A stretch of 39,212 nucleotides of DNA from contig CANLHI010000007.1 of NCBI GenBank assembly GCA_947490845.1, positions 1-39,212 of the forward strand. Direction: 5' to 3'. The translations under genes and the position numbers were made by a program. Below are positions 1 through 7,874 of the stretch, piece by piece (position 1 is the first letter of the stretch; each line of letters begins with the position of its first letter). Source of the stretch: Actinomycetota bacterium (GTDB lineage Bacteria; Actinomycetota; Actinomycetes; Nanopelagicales; Nanopelagicaceae). The notes beneath the pieces are model-generated. The model saw nothing but the letters and a program-made list of their open reading frames with translations, was not told the DNA's origin and did not search any database.

Positions 1-2
1 CT

Positions 3-794
3 CAAGAAGTTATTGATAATTTATCAACTCTAGAAAATTTAGGCACTGGGAATAAGACATCTCTCAAGAGATTTAAAGCCGCTGAGGACGTTGCACAGCG
101 AGCCAAAGTAATTGCCGAAGAAGCAAAGCAAAAGCAAGCACTTGTAACCGAGCGCGTGGCAGCAGCAAAAAAAGAGGCTGATGACGCCAAAATTGAACAG
201 CAGAAAGAAGTTAATAAACTTCAAGCAGTTCAAGATAAGTTACAACGCGATCTCGCATCCGCCAAGAAAGTACGAATCACACTTGAGCAGAAACGCCAGT
301 TAGCTATTTTGGAAGAGACTCGCGCTAACGAGGCTAGTAAGGTAAAGAATCAGTCTAAAATTTGGAAAACTGGCGGACCAACAGGTGCGACAAAATCACG
401 CACAACTGAAGAGCAGCGGCTTAAGGCTGTTGAATTTGCAAAGCGGCAAGTGCTGGCCGGCAAACCATATGTTTGGGGAAGCGAAGGACCTAACTCATTC
501 GATTGCTCGGGACTTGTCTATGCCGCATATAAATACGCTGGGCTTGGTTGGCCGATTTGGGATCGCCTTAACTCAGGGCTTTTCTACACCTACACCAAGC
601 AGATTCCACTTGCCGACATGGAACCAGGAGATTTAATTTTCTATTCTTACAAGGGAACCCAAAGCACTATTCACCATATAAGCATTTATGCAGGTGGCGG
701 AATGATGTGGGAAGCCAGATCAACGGCAACGGGTCTTAGATATTCCAATATTTACAGCGTCGCCGGAATGATGCCATATGCGGGCCGAGTCTAG
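3..794 (+). CDS. NlpC/P60 family cell-wall hydrolase, C-terminal part (5' end outside window)
   Basis: This is a peptidoglycan endopeptidase of the NlpC/P60 (RipA-like) type, expected to act outside the membrane on stem peptides. The frame is open from the first bases, so the visible 263 residues are the C-terminal part; a GTG at 156 is internal. The N-terminal half is Ala/Lys/Glu/Gln-rich and strongly coiled-coil, as in RipA/PcsB-like exported hydrolases. The catalytic domain follows. It has the FDCSGL motif with the nucleophile Cys encoded at 504-506 and the HHISIYAG motif with the catalytic His. A Glu (in MMWEA) sits exactly 12 residues after that His, matching the Cys-His-Glu triad known from RipA. 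Any signal peptide would lie upstream of the window. The next gene begins 32 nt downstream on the same strand. The family call is firm; the exact bond cleaved is not shown. Confidence 0.9.
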   Translation, partial: QEVIDNLSTLENLGTGNKTSLKRFKAAEDVAQRAKVIAEEAKQKQALVTERVAAAKKEADDAKIEQQKEVNKLQAVQDKLQRDLASAKKVRITLEQKRQLAILEETRANEASKVKNQSKIWKTGGPTGATKSRTTEEQRLKAVEFAKRQVLAGKPYVWGSEGPNSFDCSGLVYAAYKYAGLGWPIWDRLNSGLFYTYTKQIPLADMEPGDLIFYSYKGTQSTIHHISIYAGGGMMWEARSTATGLRYSNIYSVAGMMPYAGRV

Positions 795-826
795 AAGTAA
801 TACGAACAATCGAGATTGAAGAAGAG

Positions 827-1648
827 ATGAAAAAATCAAAGGTTCAGAGTTTTAGGGTTAGTCTCTCTGGCTTCGCAATTGTTGCACTGATGGCTCTTAG
901 TAACAGCGCAAGTGCAGAAACTCTTGATTCGGTCTCACATATTCATCACGTAAAAGCAGTCGAGAAAAAAGTGCTTGTTTTGACTCACGAGGGTCTTTAC
1001 GAGTTAGTTACGAAGAATGACATGAAGCTAGTTGGAAAAGAAAAAATAGATGTTATGGGTTTTACAGCATTAGGCAATTCGCTGTTTGCAAGCGGACATC
1101 CTGCTCAAGGATCTAAAGCGCCAAACCCAATTGGACTTGTTAAATCTATTGATGGTGGACAAAGTTGGAAAGCTGTCTCTTTAGTCGGGAAAGTCGATTT
1201 CCACTTTTTAGAAGGTGCTAGAACTGATCTATATGGCGCAGATTCACAGAGCGGAAACTTAATTTATTCGTCGGATTCTGGAAAGAAATGGCGCAATGTA
1301 GGAGCAAACACATTCGCAGATATTGCAGTCTCACCTAAGATCTCGGGAATGGCTATAGCGTTAAAGGATTCCGAATTACTACTTACTGAAAATGCTTTTA
1401 AGACAAGCACTAAAATTAAGAGTGCTCTTAAATTTACTCAGATTGAATGGCGTAACTCGGGCCTATACGCGTTGAGTGGCAATTCACTTTATAAATCCAC
1501 GAACAAGGGTAGAACTTGGGCTGAGCTCAGTAAATTCAAAGGTACTCCAGGGATCCTTAGCGCTAGTGATCAGCTGATGCTGGTGACTGTGGGCCCAGAT
1601 ATCTACACATCATCAAATACCGGCAAAAAATTTCAAGTCGTTTCCTAG
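827..1648 (+). CDS. Exported BNR/Asp-box repeat protein
   Basis: This is a 273-residue exported protein. Residues 1-30 form a signal peptide (Lys-rich start, hydrophobic core, SNSASA cleavage site after about residue 30) without a lipobox Cys. The mature part carries four Asp-box (BNR) like turns of the pattern S-x-D/N-x-G-x-x-W/F: SIDGGQSW, SSDSGKKW, STNKGRTW and SSNTGKKF. These indicate a beta-propeller of the sialidase/YCF48-like superfamily. Similar short proteins are often labelled F510_1955 family glycosylhydrolase, but I see no sialidase Arg triad or other catalytic signature, so an enzymatic role is not supported. The start is supported by a GAAGAAGAG purine tract just before ATG 827. 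It follows the NlpC/P60 gene by 32 nt and may share its transcript. Confidence 0.7.
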   Translation: MKKSKVQSFRVSLSGFAIVALMALSNSASAETLDSVSHIHHVKAVEKKVLVLTHEGLYELVTKNDMKLVGKEKIDVMGFTALGNSLFASGHPAQGSKAPNPIGLVKSIDGGQSWKAVSLVGKVDFHFLEGARTDLYGADSQSGNLIYSSDSGKKWRNVGANTFADIAVSPKISGMAIALKDSELLLTENAFKTSTKIKSALKFTQIEWRNSGLYALSGNSLYKSTNKGRTWAELSKFKGTPGILSASDQLMLVTVGPDIYTSSNTGKKFQVVS

Positions 1649-1651
1649 TCT

Positions 1652-1679
1652 GGCTATTAGGGCGACCCTTCTTTAATAT
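1652..1679. repeat. Copy 1 of a 28-bp imperfect direct repeat
   Basis: This segment starts 4 nt after the stop of the BNR gene and matches 2361-2388 at 22 of 28 positions by hand alignment. The shared core is GGCT, then GGG, then GAC, then CTTCTTTAAT. This copy can form a tiny AGGG/CCCT hairpin followed by TCTTT. Function is unknown. Confidence 0.5.
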
Positions 1680-1717
1680 CAGTAGACATATATGTGGTCA
1701 TTAGATTAAATAGACAC

Positions 1718-2335
1718 ATGTATATCCCTAGACCTTTCCAGCCGAGTGATAAGGCGGCTCAAGAATTCTTGTCACAAATTGAATCGGGACACTTAGTAAG
1801 TAATTCTGATAAAGGTCTCATATCCACCCTACTGCCCCTAATTTATGATCAAGAAACAAATTCTCTCTTAGGGCATGTTGCAAAACTCAATGATCAAGCT
1901 TCTTTGCCAACTAATCAAGAAGCCCTCGTAATCTCTATGCTCAATGAGACTTATATATCTCCAAACTGGTATGCATCTAAAAAGGAACATCACAAAGTTG
2001 TGCCCACCTGGGATTACATGATGGTGCACGCATATGGTTATTTGGAAATACACAACGAATCTGACTGGATTTTGAATCAAGTTACTCGTCTAACTAATCA
2101 CTTTGAGGCAAATCAACCTAAACCTTGGAACGTTGACCAGGCACCAAAAGATTATGTTGATGGGGCGGTAAGAGCCATTGTTGGAATTGAACTTAAAATT
2201 AGCCGCATTGAAGTTTCATTCAAGATGAGTCAAAATAAATCTAAAGTGGATTTGGATGGGGTAATTGCTGGGCTTCAGAAAGCTGGCAAAGTATCTATCT
2301 CGGAAGCAATTGATGCTTTAAGGCAAGAGAAATAG
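1718..2335 (+). CDS. PaiB-like FMN-binding split-barrel protein
   Basis: This protein belongs to the PaiB/FMN-binding negative transcriptional regulator family (pfam FMN_bind_2), about 205 residues, the usual family length. It begins MYIPRPF, which is how PaiB proteins start, so I prefer ATG 1718 over the in-frame GTG at 1694, which would add eight residues. Family-typical segments follow in order: a GHLVS strand, STLLPLIYD, LLGHVAKLND, the ISPNWYASK loop, VPTWDYMMVHAYG, and near the end VGIELKISRIEVSFKMSQNK. In Bacillus subtilis PaiB is linked to repression of sporulation and protease genes; the biochemical role elsewhere is mostly unknown. No Shine-Dalgarno sequence is visible. The gene is flanked on both sides by copies of a 28-bp repeat. 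Confidence 0.8.
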   Translation: MYIPRPFQPSDKAAQEFLSQIESGHLVSNSDKGLISTLLPLIYDQETNSLLGHVAKLNDQASLPTNQEALVISMLNETYISPNWYASKKEHHKVVPTWDYMMVHAYGYLEIHNESDWILNQVTRLTNHFEANQPKPWNVDQAPKDYVDGAVRAIVGIELKISRIEVSFKMSQNKSKVDLDGVIAGLQKAGKVSISEAIDALRQEK

Positions 2336-2360
2336 AAGAAATCTCACTAGTTTTATTTTC

Positions 2361-2388
2361 GGCTTACGGGGTGACACTTCTTTAATTT
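2361..2388. repeat. Copy 2 of a 28-bp imperfect direct repeat
   Basis: This segment lies 25 nt after the PaiB-like stop codon, in the short gap before the convergent GNAT gene. It matches 1652-1679 at 22 of 28 positions. The small hairpin possible in copy 1 is not preserved here, which argues against a simple terminator. Confidence 0.5.
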
Positions 2389-2411
2389 AAGAAATATTTC
2401 TGTTGAACCGG

Positions 2412-2858
2412 CTAATTAAGAGGGATTCGATACTGCACAAATTCCGGCGGGTATCCAAAAGAGTCGTACAGAATTCGAGCCTGAGAATTGGTGCTCTGTG
2501 TTGTCCAATAGACCCTATTTGCGCTTTTTTCTTGCGCGCGTTCACTGACCGCGTTTATGAGGGCTCTACCAACACCTTTTCCTCTGGTATCCGAATCAAC
2601 GTATAGGTCTTCTAGGTAGCAGTAATCATTCTTCGCCCAAGTAGACGGGCGGAATAGAAAATGTGTAAAGCCAACTACTTTTCCATCAATCTCGGCTACT
2701 AAACCATTCACATTAAAGTTAGCGTCAAACAAACGTTCCCAAGTCAGATTTGTTTGACTCTCAGGTAGTGAAGCCTTATAAAAAATAAGGTAACCGCTCC
2801 ATAGCTCTAACCACCGATCTTTGTCAGTTATTTCTATTTCTCTAATATTCAGATTCAT
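2412..2858 (-). CDS. GNAT family N-acetyltransferase
   Basis: This is a 148-residue GCN5-related acetyltransferase, expected to transfer an acetyl group from acetyl-CoA to an amine. The fold order is visible: an N-terminal strand and helix (IREIEITDKDRWLELW), strand-rich VAEIDGKVVGFTHFLF, then the acetyl-CoA pyrophosphate-binding motif A with LYVDSDTRGKGVGRALI (R-G-K-G-V-G, around residue 95), and a C-terminal YDSFGY segment. The substrate cannot be told from sequence. Its ATG overlaps the stop of the upstream oxidoreductase gene by 4 nt, so it is the last gene of a three-gene minus-strand operon. This linkage suggests it acts on an amino acid or amine in that pathway, which is inference. Confidence 0.85.
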   Translation of the reverse strand: MNLNIREIEITDKDRWLELWSGYLIFYKASLPESQTNLTWERLFDANFNVNGLVAEIDGKVVGFTHFLFRPSTWAKNDYCYLEDLYVDSDTRGKGVGRALINAVSERAQEKSANRVYWTTQSTNSQARILYDSFGYPPEFVQYRIPLN

Positions 2859-4087
2859 CTAGAAAACCTTTCTGGTTTGAAGTTATTTAAGTTAACAGAT
2901 GAAGATCCATCCAATATTAGATCTGCGATAGCATTACCAGTATTTGGGGCAAGAGTAACCCCCTGCATGGCATGTCCGGATGCAATGTATAGATTACTTG
3001 CTCCAGATAGTTTTCCTATAACAGGAAGCCCGTCGGGGGTCATGGAACGAAGTCCTGATTTAGGTTGGGTGTCACCGAAGAGATTCTCAGTGAAGTATTT
3101 AGCACTAGATTTCAAAATACCTTCAGCCCGTTTGTGGTTAATTTTTAAACCGTCGCCACCAAACTCCATGGTGCCAGAAAATCTCAAGTAGCCCTGATTT
3201 GGGGTGACCGCGACTTTTGCAGAACTTAGATAAAGCGAGTTCTTTATCCGCTTTTCACCAAGAAAATCAAAGCAATAACCTTTACCAAATCGGATTGGAA
3301 TACTAATTCCAATATTTTCTAAGAGTTCACGGCTACTGGCGCCCGCAGCAACAAGCACATGATCGCTCGAAACAGTTTTTGGCCCAATTACTGCCTCTGC
3401 TCTCGATCCTTTTGTTACAAGCGATATTGGTCCGGCATGTTCAATGAAGTCAACACCAAGTTGAATGCACTTCTTTCGCAAGCCATTCATTAGCGATGTT
3501 GGATCAACAAAGTATTGATCTGAGCAATAAATTCCAAATTTCACGACATCAGATAACATCGGTTCTTTAACTTGCATTTCAGACGCTGACAACACCTTAA
3601 CCGGGGCTAGCCCATATTTTTCTACGCCATCAAATTCGACCGCATGCGAATCTAGTTCGGCTTGCGATGTGAAGGCCATCAAGACACCAGAGCGATGAAT
3701 TTCGAAATCAATACCTTGTTGAACGTAACTATCAAATGCTGAAAGTGATCCGCGACCGAACTCTGAAAGGGCGGCTAATCCATGGAGAAAGTTCTTTTGA
3801 GTTGAATACTTGAGCATCGATAACATGAAAGATATGTGTCCAGGACTCAGTTCGGGGGCAATTTTTAGCGGACTTCTTGAATCCAAGAGCCAGCGAATCG
3901 ATTTTTTGAGCGCACCTGGAGCCGGGACTGGGGCAGACATAATTGGGACAATCCAACCTGCATTTACATGAGCTGCTTCGCCAACATTGGTGCTCCGAGA
4001 AATTACGGTAACGCTTTCACCACGACTGGCTAATTCGAAGGCTGATGCAAGGCCAATAGGGCCGGCGCCTAAAATCGTGGTGCTCAT
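2855..4087 (-). CDS. FAD-dependent D-amino-acid dehydrogenase (DadA/DAO family)
   Basis: This is a 410-residue FAD oxidoreductase of the DAO/DadA family, the usual length for DadA-like dehydrogenases. The N-terminus holds the dinucleotide-binding GAGPIG motif (residues 7-12) and a second-strand VTVISRS. The C-terminal part has the family segments GLRSMTPDGLPVIG, then LYIASGHAMQGVTLAP and NTGNAIADLI, which contact the flavin. Such enzymes oxidise D-amino acids, or sometimes proline or sarcosine type amines, to imino acids and feed electrons to quinone or oxygen. It overlaps the cyclodeaminase-family gene upstream and the GNAT gene downstream by 4 nt each. An imine-forming flavoenzyme beside an imine-reducing mu-crystallin-type protein could in principle invert or catabolise an amino acid such as proline or ornithine. 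The family is clear; the substrate is not. Confidence 0.82.
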   Translation of the reverse strand: MSTTILGAGPIGLASAFELASRGESVTVISRSTNVGEAAHVNAGWIVPIMSAPVPAPGALKKSIRWLLDSRSPLKIAPELSPGHISFMLSMLKYSTQKNFLHGLAALSEFGRGSLSAFDSYVQQGIDFEIHRSGVLMAFTSQAELDSHAVEFDGVEKYGLAPVKVLSASEMQVKEPMLSDVVKFGIYCSDQYFVDPTSLMNGLRKKCIQLGVDFIEHAGPISLVTKGSRAEAVIGPKTVSSDHVLVAAGASSRELLENIGISIPIRFGKGYCFDFLGEKRIKNSLYLSSAKVAVTPNQGYLRFSGTMEFGGDGLKINHKRAEGILKSSAKYFTENLFGDTQPKSGLRSMTPDGLPVIGKLSGASNLYIASGHAMQGVTLAPNTGNAIADLILDGSSSVNLNNFKPERFSR

Positions 4088-5028
4088 AAATTTTCCAGTT
4101 CAAGGTATTTTTCAACGATAGCAGCATCTTGAATTCCCAGACCCACACTGAAGTACATAATTACTTGATCGGGCGCAGTGCGACCCAGTGCTGGATTATT
4201 TAAGAGCGAACCTAACGAGACAACTTTATTTTCAAGTTCAGGATTTTCCTTTATTGCAGCGATGACTGAACCAGATTGCGATTGGATAGTCTGACTGTCA
4301 TCTCCAAAAATCAAATCTGCTTGTGCAACAACCGAACCAGCAATTTCTTCACGATTTGGTGAAAAAGAACCAATTGAAATTATGGTTGTACCTTGCTTCG
4401 GAGCCTTTGTGATAACTGGATTTATCGTGTTGGTACAAACGAATACGAGATCAGCCGCTCCAATTGTTTCATCAAGATCTTGGGAAATTCGAACTTGGGG
4501 GAATTCATTCTCTAATCCTTTTGCATCCGCCGAAAGCGTTCTTGCGACAAGAATTAGTGATTCGGGGGAGAAAAGTTCGATGGCAGCTCGTGCGTGAGCA
4601 ATTCCTTGCAGCCCTGCTCCAATTACGGCGATAGTTTTGCTTTGTGCGGCGAGCGCTTGTGCCGCAACCATGCTTGCTGCGGTGGTACGTATACGTGTGA
4701 CGCTTTCACCATCTATAAAAGATTTTAAGGTTCCTGTTACTGGATCGAGAATACAGATGTATGCCTGAACAACTGGAAGGCCACGGGTCGCATTGGAATT
4801 AGTAACACTTCCGAATTTAACGATGGTGGGACCATTTTGTGATGCTCTGGCCACGTAAGCAAATGATGCGTCGCTACCGTTTGGAATCACCCCGCGTTTA
4901 CCCATCACGGCATCACCGCGTTCGAAAGCAGCAAAGACTTTTCGCTGTGTTTCCATGGCTATTTCCAGTGGAAATGCCTGTTCAACTGCGTTTGCGGGGA
5001 TAAGTGGAAGAGAGACTTCATTACTCAT
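4084..5028 (-). CDS. Ornithine cyclodeaminase / mu-crystallin family protein
   Basis: This NAD(P)-dependent protein of the OCD/mu-crystallin family is about 314 residues, a normal length. Members include ornithine cyclodeaminase, alanine dehydrogenase and ketimine (pyrroline-2-carboxylate) reductases. The substrate-side half holds a KFGSVTNSN segment where the family's substrate-contacting Lys lies, and VTRIRTTAASMVAAQALA. The Rossmann motif IAVIGAGLQGIAHARA follows, then ADLVFVCTNTINPVI and SIGSFSPNREEI. I use ATG 5028 because a GGGGTGAGG purine tract precedes it; ATG 5052 in the same frame would add eight residues. It is the first gene of a minus-strand operon with the D-amino-acid dehydrogenase-like gene and is divergent from the DUF917 operon across a 207-bp gap. 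The precise reaction is undetermined. Confidence 0.82.
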   Translation of the reverse strand: MSNEVSLPLIPANAVEQAFPLEIAMETQRKVFAAFERGDAVMGKRGVIPNGSDASFAYVARASQNGPTIVKFGSVTNSNATRGLPVVQAYICILDPVTGTLKSFIDGESVTRIRTTAASMVAAQALAAQSKTIAVIGAGLQGIAHARAAIELFSPESLILVARTLSADAKGLENEFPQVRISQDLDETIGAADLVFVCTNTINPVITKAPKQGTTIISIGSFSPNREEIAGSVVAQADLIFGDDSQTIQSQSGSVIAAIKENPELENKVVSLGSLLNNPALGRTAPDQVIMYFSVGLGIQDAAIVEKYLELENL

Positions 5029-5116
5029 CTGCCTCACCCCTGACCTTTCCAATGCGGATGGGCAAATGCTCTCGCAGATCTGCCTGGTGTGACCATTTTT
5101 CTGTGGGACTTACCCA

Positions 5117-5145
5117 TTGGATTACGCTCAATTGAGCCCTACTCT
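5117..5145 (+). promoter_or_regulatory. Predicted sigma-70-type promoter of the DUF917 operon
   Basis: A TTGGAT -35 box (5117-5122) and a TACTCT -10 box (5140-5145) are separated by exactly 17 bp. Transcription would begin near 5152, giving a leader of about 84 nt before ATG 5236. The assignment rests on consensus and spacing only. Confidence 0.5.
5126..5137. promoter_or_regulatory. 12-bp perfect palindrome between -35 and -10 (operator candidate)
   Basis: GCTCAATTGAGC is a perfect 12-bp palindrome lying wholly inside the spacer of the predicted DUF917-operon promoter. A symmetric site there is a classic location for a dimeric repressor. No regulator gene is present in the neighbourhood, so the binding protein is unknown. 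Confidence 0.45.
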
Positions 5146-5151
5146 TCTGCC

Positions 5152-5235
5152 TAGGGTACCCACGGTACTCCAGCTCCCGCCTCTGCCAAGAGGGCGAATC
5201 GTACGGGACTGCAGAGCTCTTTGGAGGAGTAATTA
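5152..5235 (+). promoter_or_regulatory. Structured 5' leader of the DUF917 operon
   Basis: The predicted transcript begins almost directly with a hairpin at 5154-5170 (GGGTACC, loop CAC, GGTACTC; 7 pairs including one G-U). A second 5-bp hairpin, CCTCT-GCCA-AGAGG, spans 5180-5193. An 8-bp palindrome AGAGCTCT (5213-5220) follows and abuts the Shine-Dalgarno tract GGAGGAG. The rest of the divergent gap 5029-5235 shows no gene. No known riboswitch family was recognised. Confidence 0.4.
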
Positions 5236-6309
5236 ATGCGCGTGCTAACTCTCGATGACTTGGATGACATGGTTTTAGGAGCAACGCTCCTTGGAACCGG
5301 TGGTGGCGGAGATCCGTACATAGCCCGTCTGATGGTTCGTCAAGCAATGGAAGATTTCGGAACAGTGAAAATTGTTACCCCTAGCGAACTTGATCCAGAC
5401 GGACTTGTTCTTACTGTTGCAGTAATTGGGGCACCAACCGTTATATCCGAAAAGGTTCCTGCTGGCCCAGAATTTATTGGAGTGGTTAACGCGCTCGCAA
5501 CTTATTTAGGAAAGAAGCCAGTAGCAATTATGCCAATTGAAGTAGGCGGAATGAATACGCTTATTCCACTTGCGGTTGCTGCTGAACTTGGACTACCTGT
5601 TATCGATGCAGATTCAATGCGTCGCGCATTTCCGCAAATCGAAATGACTGTCTTCACTCTTGCAGGAATTCCTTGCTCTCCTATGAGCGTTGCAGATGAA
5701 AAAGGCAACTTGATGGTCTTTGAAACAACCGATAACCAGATGGCTGAAAAGCTGGCACGTTCTGCTGTTATGCAGCTCGGACTTGCTAATGGAATCTCTT
5801 GCTACTCGATGAGTGTTCGACAAGTTGCCGAATCTGGTATTCAAGGATCCATGACATATTGCGTTGAGTTAGGAAAGCGCTTAATGGCGGTACAACGCGG
5901 CGAATCGGGCGCCTTTGACGAATTTCTAAAGTTTGCTGAAGCAAAAATCTATTTCTCAGGAAAAATCATTGATTTAGACCGTCGCACAACTGATGGTTTT
6001 GCGAAAGGAACGGTTGTGATTGAACATATGACCGACCCTAATCGCACTATGCATATAGAAATTCAGAACGAACTTCTTATCGCGACCGAAGATGGAAAAC
6101 CAATCATTACCACCCCGGATCTAATTTGTATTTTGGATTATGAGAATGCCCAACCGATTACGACTGAGACTTTGGCTTATGGCCAGCGCGTGAATGTAAT
6201 TGGACTTCCTTGCGCTCCAGAATGGCATCAGCCAGGAATGCTTGATCTTGTTGGTCCTAAGGCCTTCGGTTACGACATACCTTACGTAAAAATGGGAGGA
6301 ACAAAGTAA
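5236..6309 (+). CDS. DUF917 / S-methyl-thiohydantoin desulfurase family protein
   Basis: This 357-residue protein fits the DUF917 family (Pfam PF06032, since renamed S-Me-THD), usually about 360 residues and usually next to a HyuA-type gene, as here. The hallmark N-terminus is present: LDDMVLGATLLGTGGGGDP (residues 9-27), followed by IMPIEVGGMNTLIPL, LPVIDADSMRRAFPQIEMTV, then a C-terminal domain with TPDLICILD and PEWHQPGMLDLVGPKAFGYD. From memory, one family member is the desulfhydrase acting on 3-(5-oxo-2-thioxoimidazolidin-4-yl)propionate in bacterial ergothioneine breakdown; most members are uncharacterised. The start is fixed by GGAGGAG 8 nt upstream. Its stop and the next start share one base (TAATG), so translation is coupled to the hydantoinase. 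A role in cyclic ureide or thiohydantoin catabolism is inference. Confidence 0.85.
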   Translation: MRVLTLDDLDDMVLGATLLGTGGGGDPYIARLMVRQAMEDFGTVKIVTPSELDPDGLVLTVAVIGAPTVISEKVPAGPEFIGVVNALATYLGKKPVAIMPIEVGGMNTLIPLAVAAELGLPVIDADSMRRAFPQIEMTVFTLAGIPCSPMSVADEKGNLMVFETTDNQMAEKLARSAVMQLGLANGISCYSMSVRQVAESGIQGSMTYCVELGKRLMAVQRGESGAFDEFLKFAEAKIYFSGKIIDLDRRTTDGFAKGTVVIEHMTDPNRTMHIEIQNELLIATEDGKPIITTPDLICILDYENAQPITTETLAYGQRVNVIGLPCAPEWHQPGMLDLVGPKAFGYDIPYVKMGGTK

Positions 6310-7862
6310 TGAGCCGTCTAAAAATTGGTATTGACGTTGGTGGAACTAACACGGACGCAGTGGTTGTCGATGAAGATGGTCAAGTTATTGCAAGTACAAA
6401 ATCTGCAACAACTCTTGATCCTTCAGATGGAATTGCAAAAGCTCTTAGTGAGGTAATTGCCGGTGTAGATAAGAGCAAAATCACTCAGGCGATGCTCGGT
6501 ACAACGCACCCTGCTAATGCAATTATTCAGCGCCGTAATTTGCAGACCGTTGGTGTTCTGCGCCTTGCTGCACCCTCATCTCTAGCAATTCGTCCAGGTG
6601 CGGCTTGGCCAAAAGATTTGCACGCATCTGTAATCGGACCATCTGCAATTGTCGGCGGGGGATACGAGTACGACGGGCGTGAAATCGCACCGCTGGAAGA
6701 GAAAGCAATTCGCGAATTCGCGCAAAAGTGCAAAGGTAAAGTTTCTGCAATTGCAGTTAGCTGCGCATTTGCACCCGCTAACTACGATCAAGAACTTCGC
6801 GCAGGTGTAATTCTTGCTGAGGAACTTGGTGCAGATTTCCCTGTCTCACTTTCACATCAAGTTGGTCAGATCGGACTCTTAGAGCGCGAGAATGCAACGA
6901 TCCTTAACGCCTCGCTCTTTGGCGTAGCAGAAGGAGTTGTAAATGGTTTCCATAACGCGCTTAAAGGACACGGGCTGAAGGTGGATTCATTCTTAACGCA
7001 AAATGATGGCACGTTGATGACTGCAGAAGAGGCAATTCGTCTGCCGATTTTGACTGTCGGTTCTGGGCCCACCAACTCGATGCGTGGAGCATGTGCGCTG
7101 GCCAAGCTCTCTGATGCATTGGTAATTGACGTGGGTGGAACTTCTGCAGATTGCGGAATTTTGGTTGATGGATTCCCTCGTGAATCAGCTGCCGCCATTG
7201 AAGTTGGCGGAGTTCGTACCAACTTTCGCATGCCAGATTTGATTTCAATCGGTCTTGGTGGCGGAACAATCGTTCGTCAAGATGGAAACGGAGTTAAGTG
7301 TGGACCAGATTCTGTTGGCTACAAAGTCATTACAGAAGCGCTAATTAATGGAGGAAGCACACTCACTCTTTCTGATATCTCGACTAAGGGTGGTCGCCTC
7401 TCTGGATTCGGTGATGCTTCCAAACTTTCAGGTGTGAGTGATGAAGTTGTTAAGCAAGCTCTTGCTTGGGTTGATGAACAAATCCAAAACCTTAGTGATC
7501 GTATGAAGGCGAGTCGTTCGACTATGCCATTGATCGCTGTCGGCGGAGGCTCGCATCTAATTCCAAAGAAAATTGCTGGAATTGCAGAAGTAATTACACC
7601 AAATCACCATGCTGTTGCGAATGCATTTGGTGCAGCCATTGCTGAAGCTTCTGGAACGGTGGATCGTGTTTATCGCTATGCAGAACAAGGGCGCGATGCA
7701 TGTCTGGATGAAGCTCGTCGACTTGCAACTGAAGCCGCGGTGCGTGCTGGCGCAGACGCTAAGCAGGTGCGAATTACGGCGGTTATCGAAGTTCCAATGT
7801 CGTACTTGCCAGGTCAAGGATGTCGAGTTCAAGTAAAGGCTGCTGGCCCACTTGCAAGTTAA
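6309..7862 (+). CDS. Hydantoinase/oxoprolinase (HyuA-type) family protein
   Basis: This 517-residue protein belongs to the ASKHA-fold hydantoinase A/5-oxoprolinase family, which hydrolyses cyclic amide rings such as hydantoins or 5-oxoproline, generally with ATP. The N-terminus IGIDVGGTNTDAVVVDEDG (residues 6-24) is the phosphate-1 loop with the first acidic residue. The central VIDVGGTSADCGILVDG is the second phosphate loop, and ISIGLGGGTIVRQDG and LIAVGGGSHLIP complete the nucleotide site. At about 517 residues it is the short form that accompanies DUF917, not the roughly 700-residue HyuA that needs HyuB, and no HyuB is present. It is coupled to the DUF917 gene through a TAATG overlap, so the two products probably act on consecutive steps or as a complex. 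The specific ring substrate is unknown. Confidence 0.85.
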   Translation: MSRLKIGIDVGGTNTDAVVVDEDGQVIASTKSATTLDPSDGIAKALSEVIAGVDKSKITQAMLGTTHPANAIIQRRNLQTVGVLRLAAPSSLAIRPGAAWPKDLHASVIGPSAIVGGGYEYDGREIAPLEEKAIREFAQKCKGKVSAIAVSCAFAPANYDQELRAGVILAEELGADFPVSLSHQVGQIGLLERENATILNASLFGVAEGVVNGFHNALKGHGLKVDSFLTQNDGTLMTAEEAIRLPILTVGSGPTNSMRGACALAKLSDALVIDVGGTSADCGILVDGFPRESAAAIEVGGVRTNFRMPDLISIGLGGGTIVRQDGNGVKCGPDSVGYKVITEALINGGSTLTLSDISTKGGRLSGFGDASKLSGVSDEVVKQALAWVDEQIQNLSDRMKASRSTMPLIAVGGGSHLIPKKIAGIAEVITPNHHAVANAFGAAIAEASGTVDRVYRYAEQGRDACLDEARRLATEAAVRAGADAKQVRITAVIEVPMSYLPGQGCRVQVKAAGPLAS

Positions 7863-7874
7863 CGCCTGACTAAA

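Noticed and set aside
1694-1717. GTG start extending the PaiB-like protein by eight residues
   Set aside because: PaiB proteins begin with MYxP, which falls at ATG 1718.
5151-5212. CTAGGGT followed later by GTACGGGA, similar to parts of the guanidine-I (ykkC) riboswitch
   Set aside because: The conserved GGTCCGAGAG core is absent and the spacing is wrong; downstream genes are not guanidine-related.
5021-5347. 108-codon minus-strand open frame across the divergent gap
   Set aside because: It overlaps the DUF917 start, the promoter and the OCD start; the product is Arg/Pro-rich without family features.
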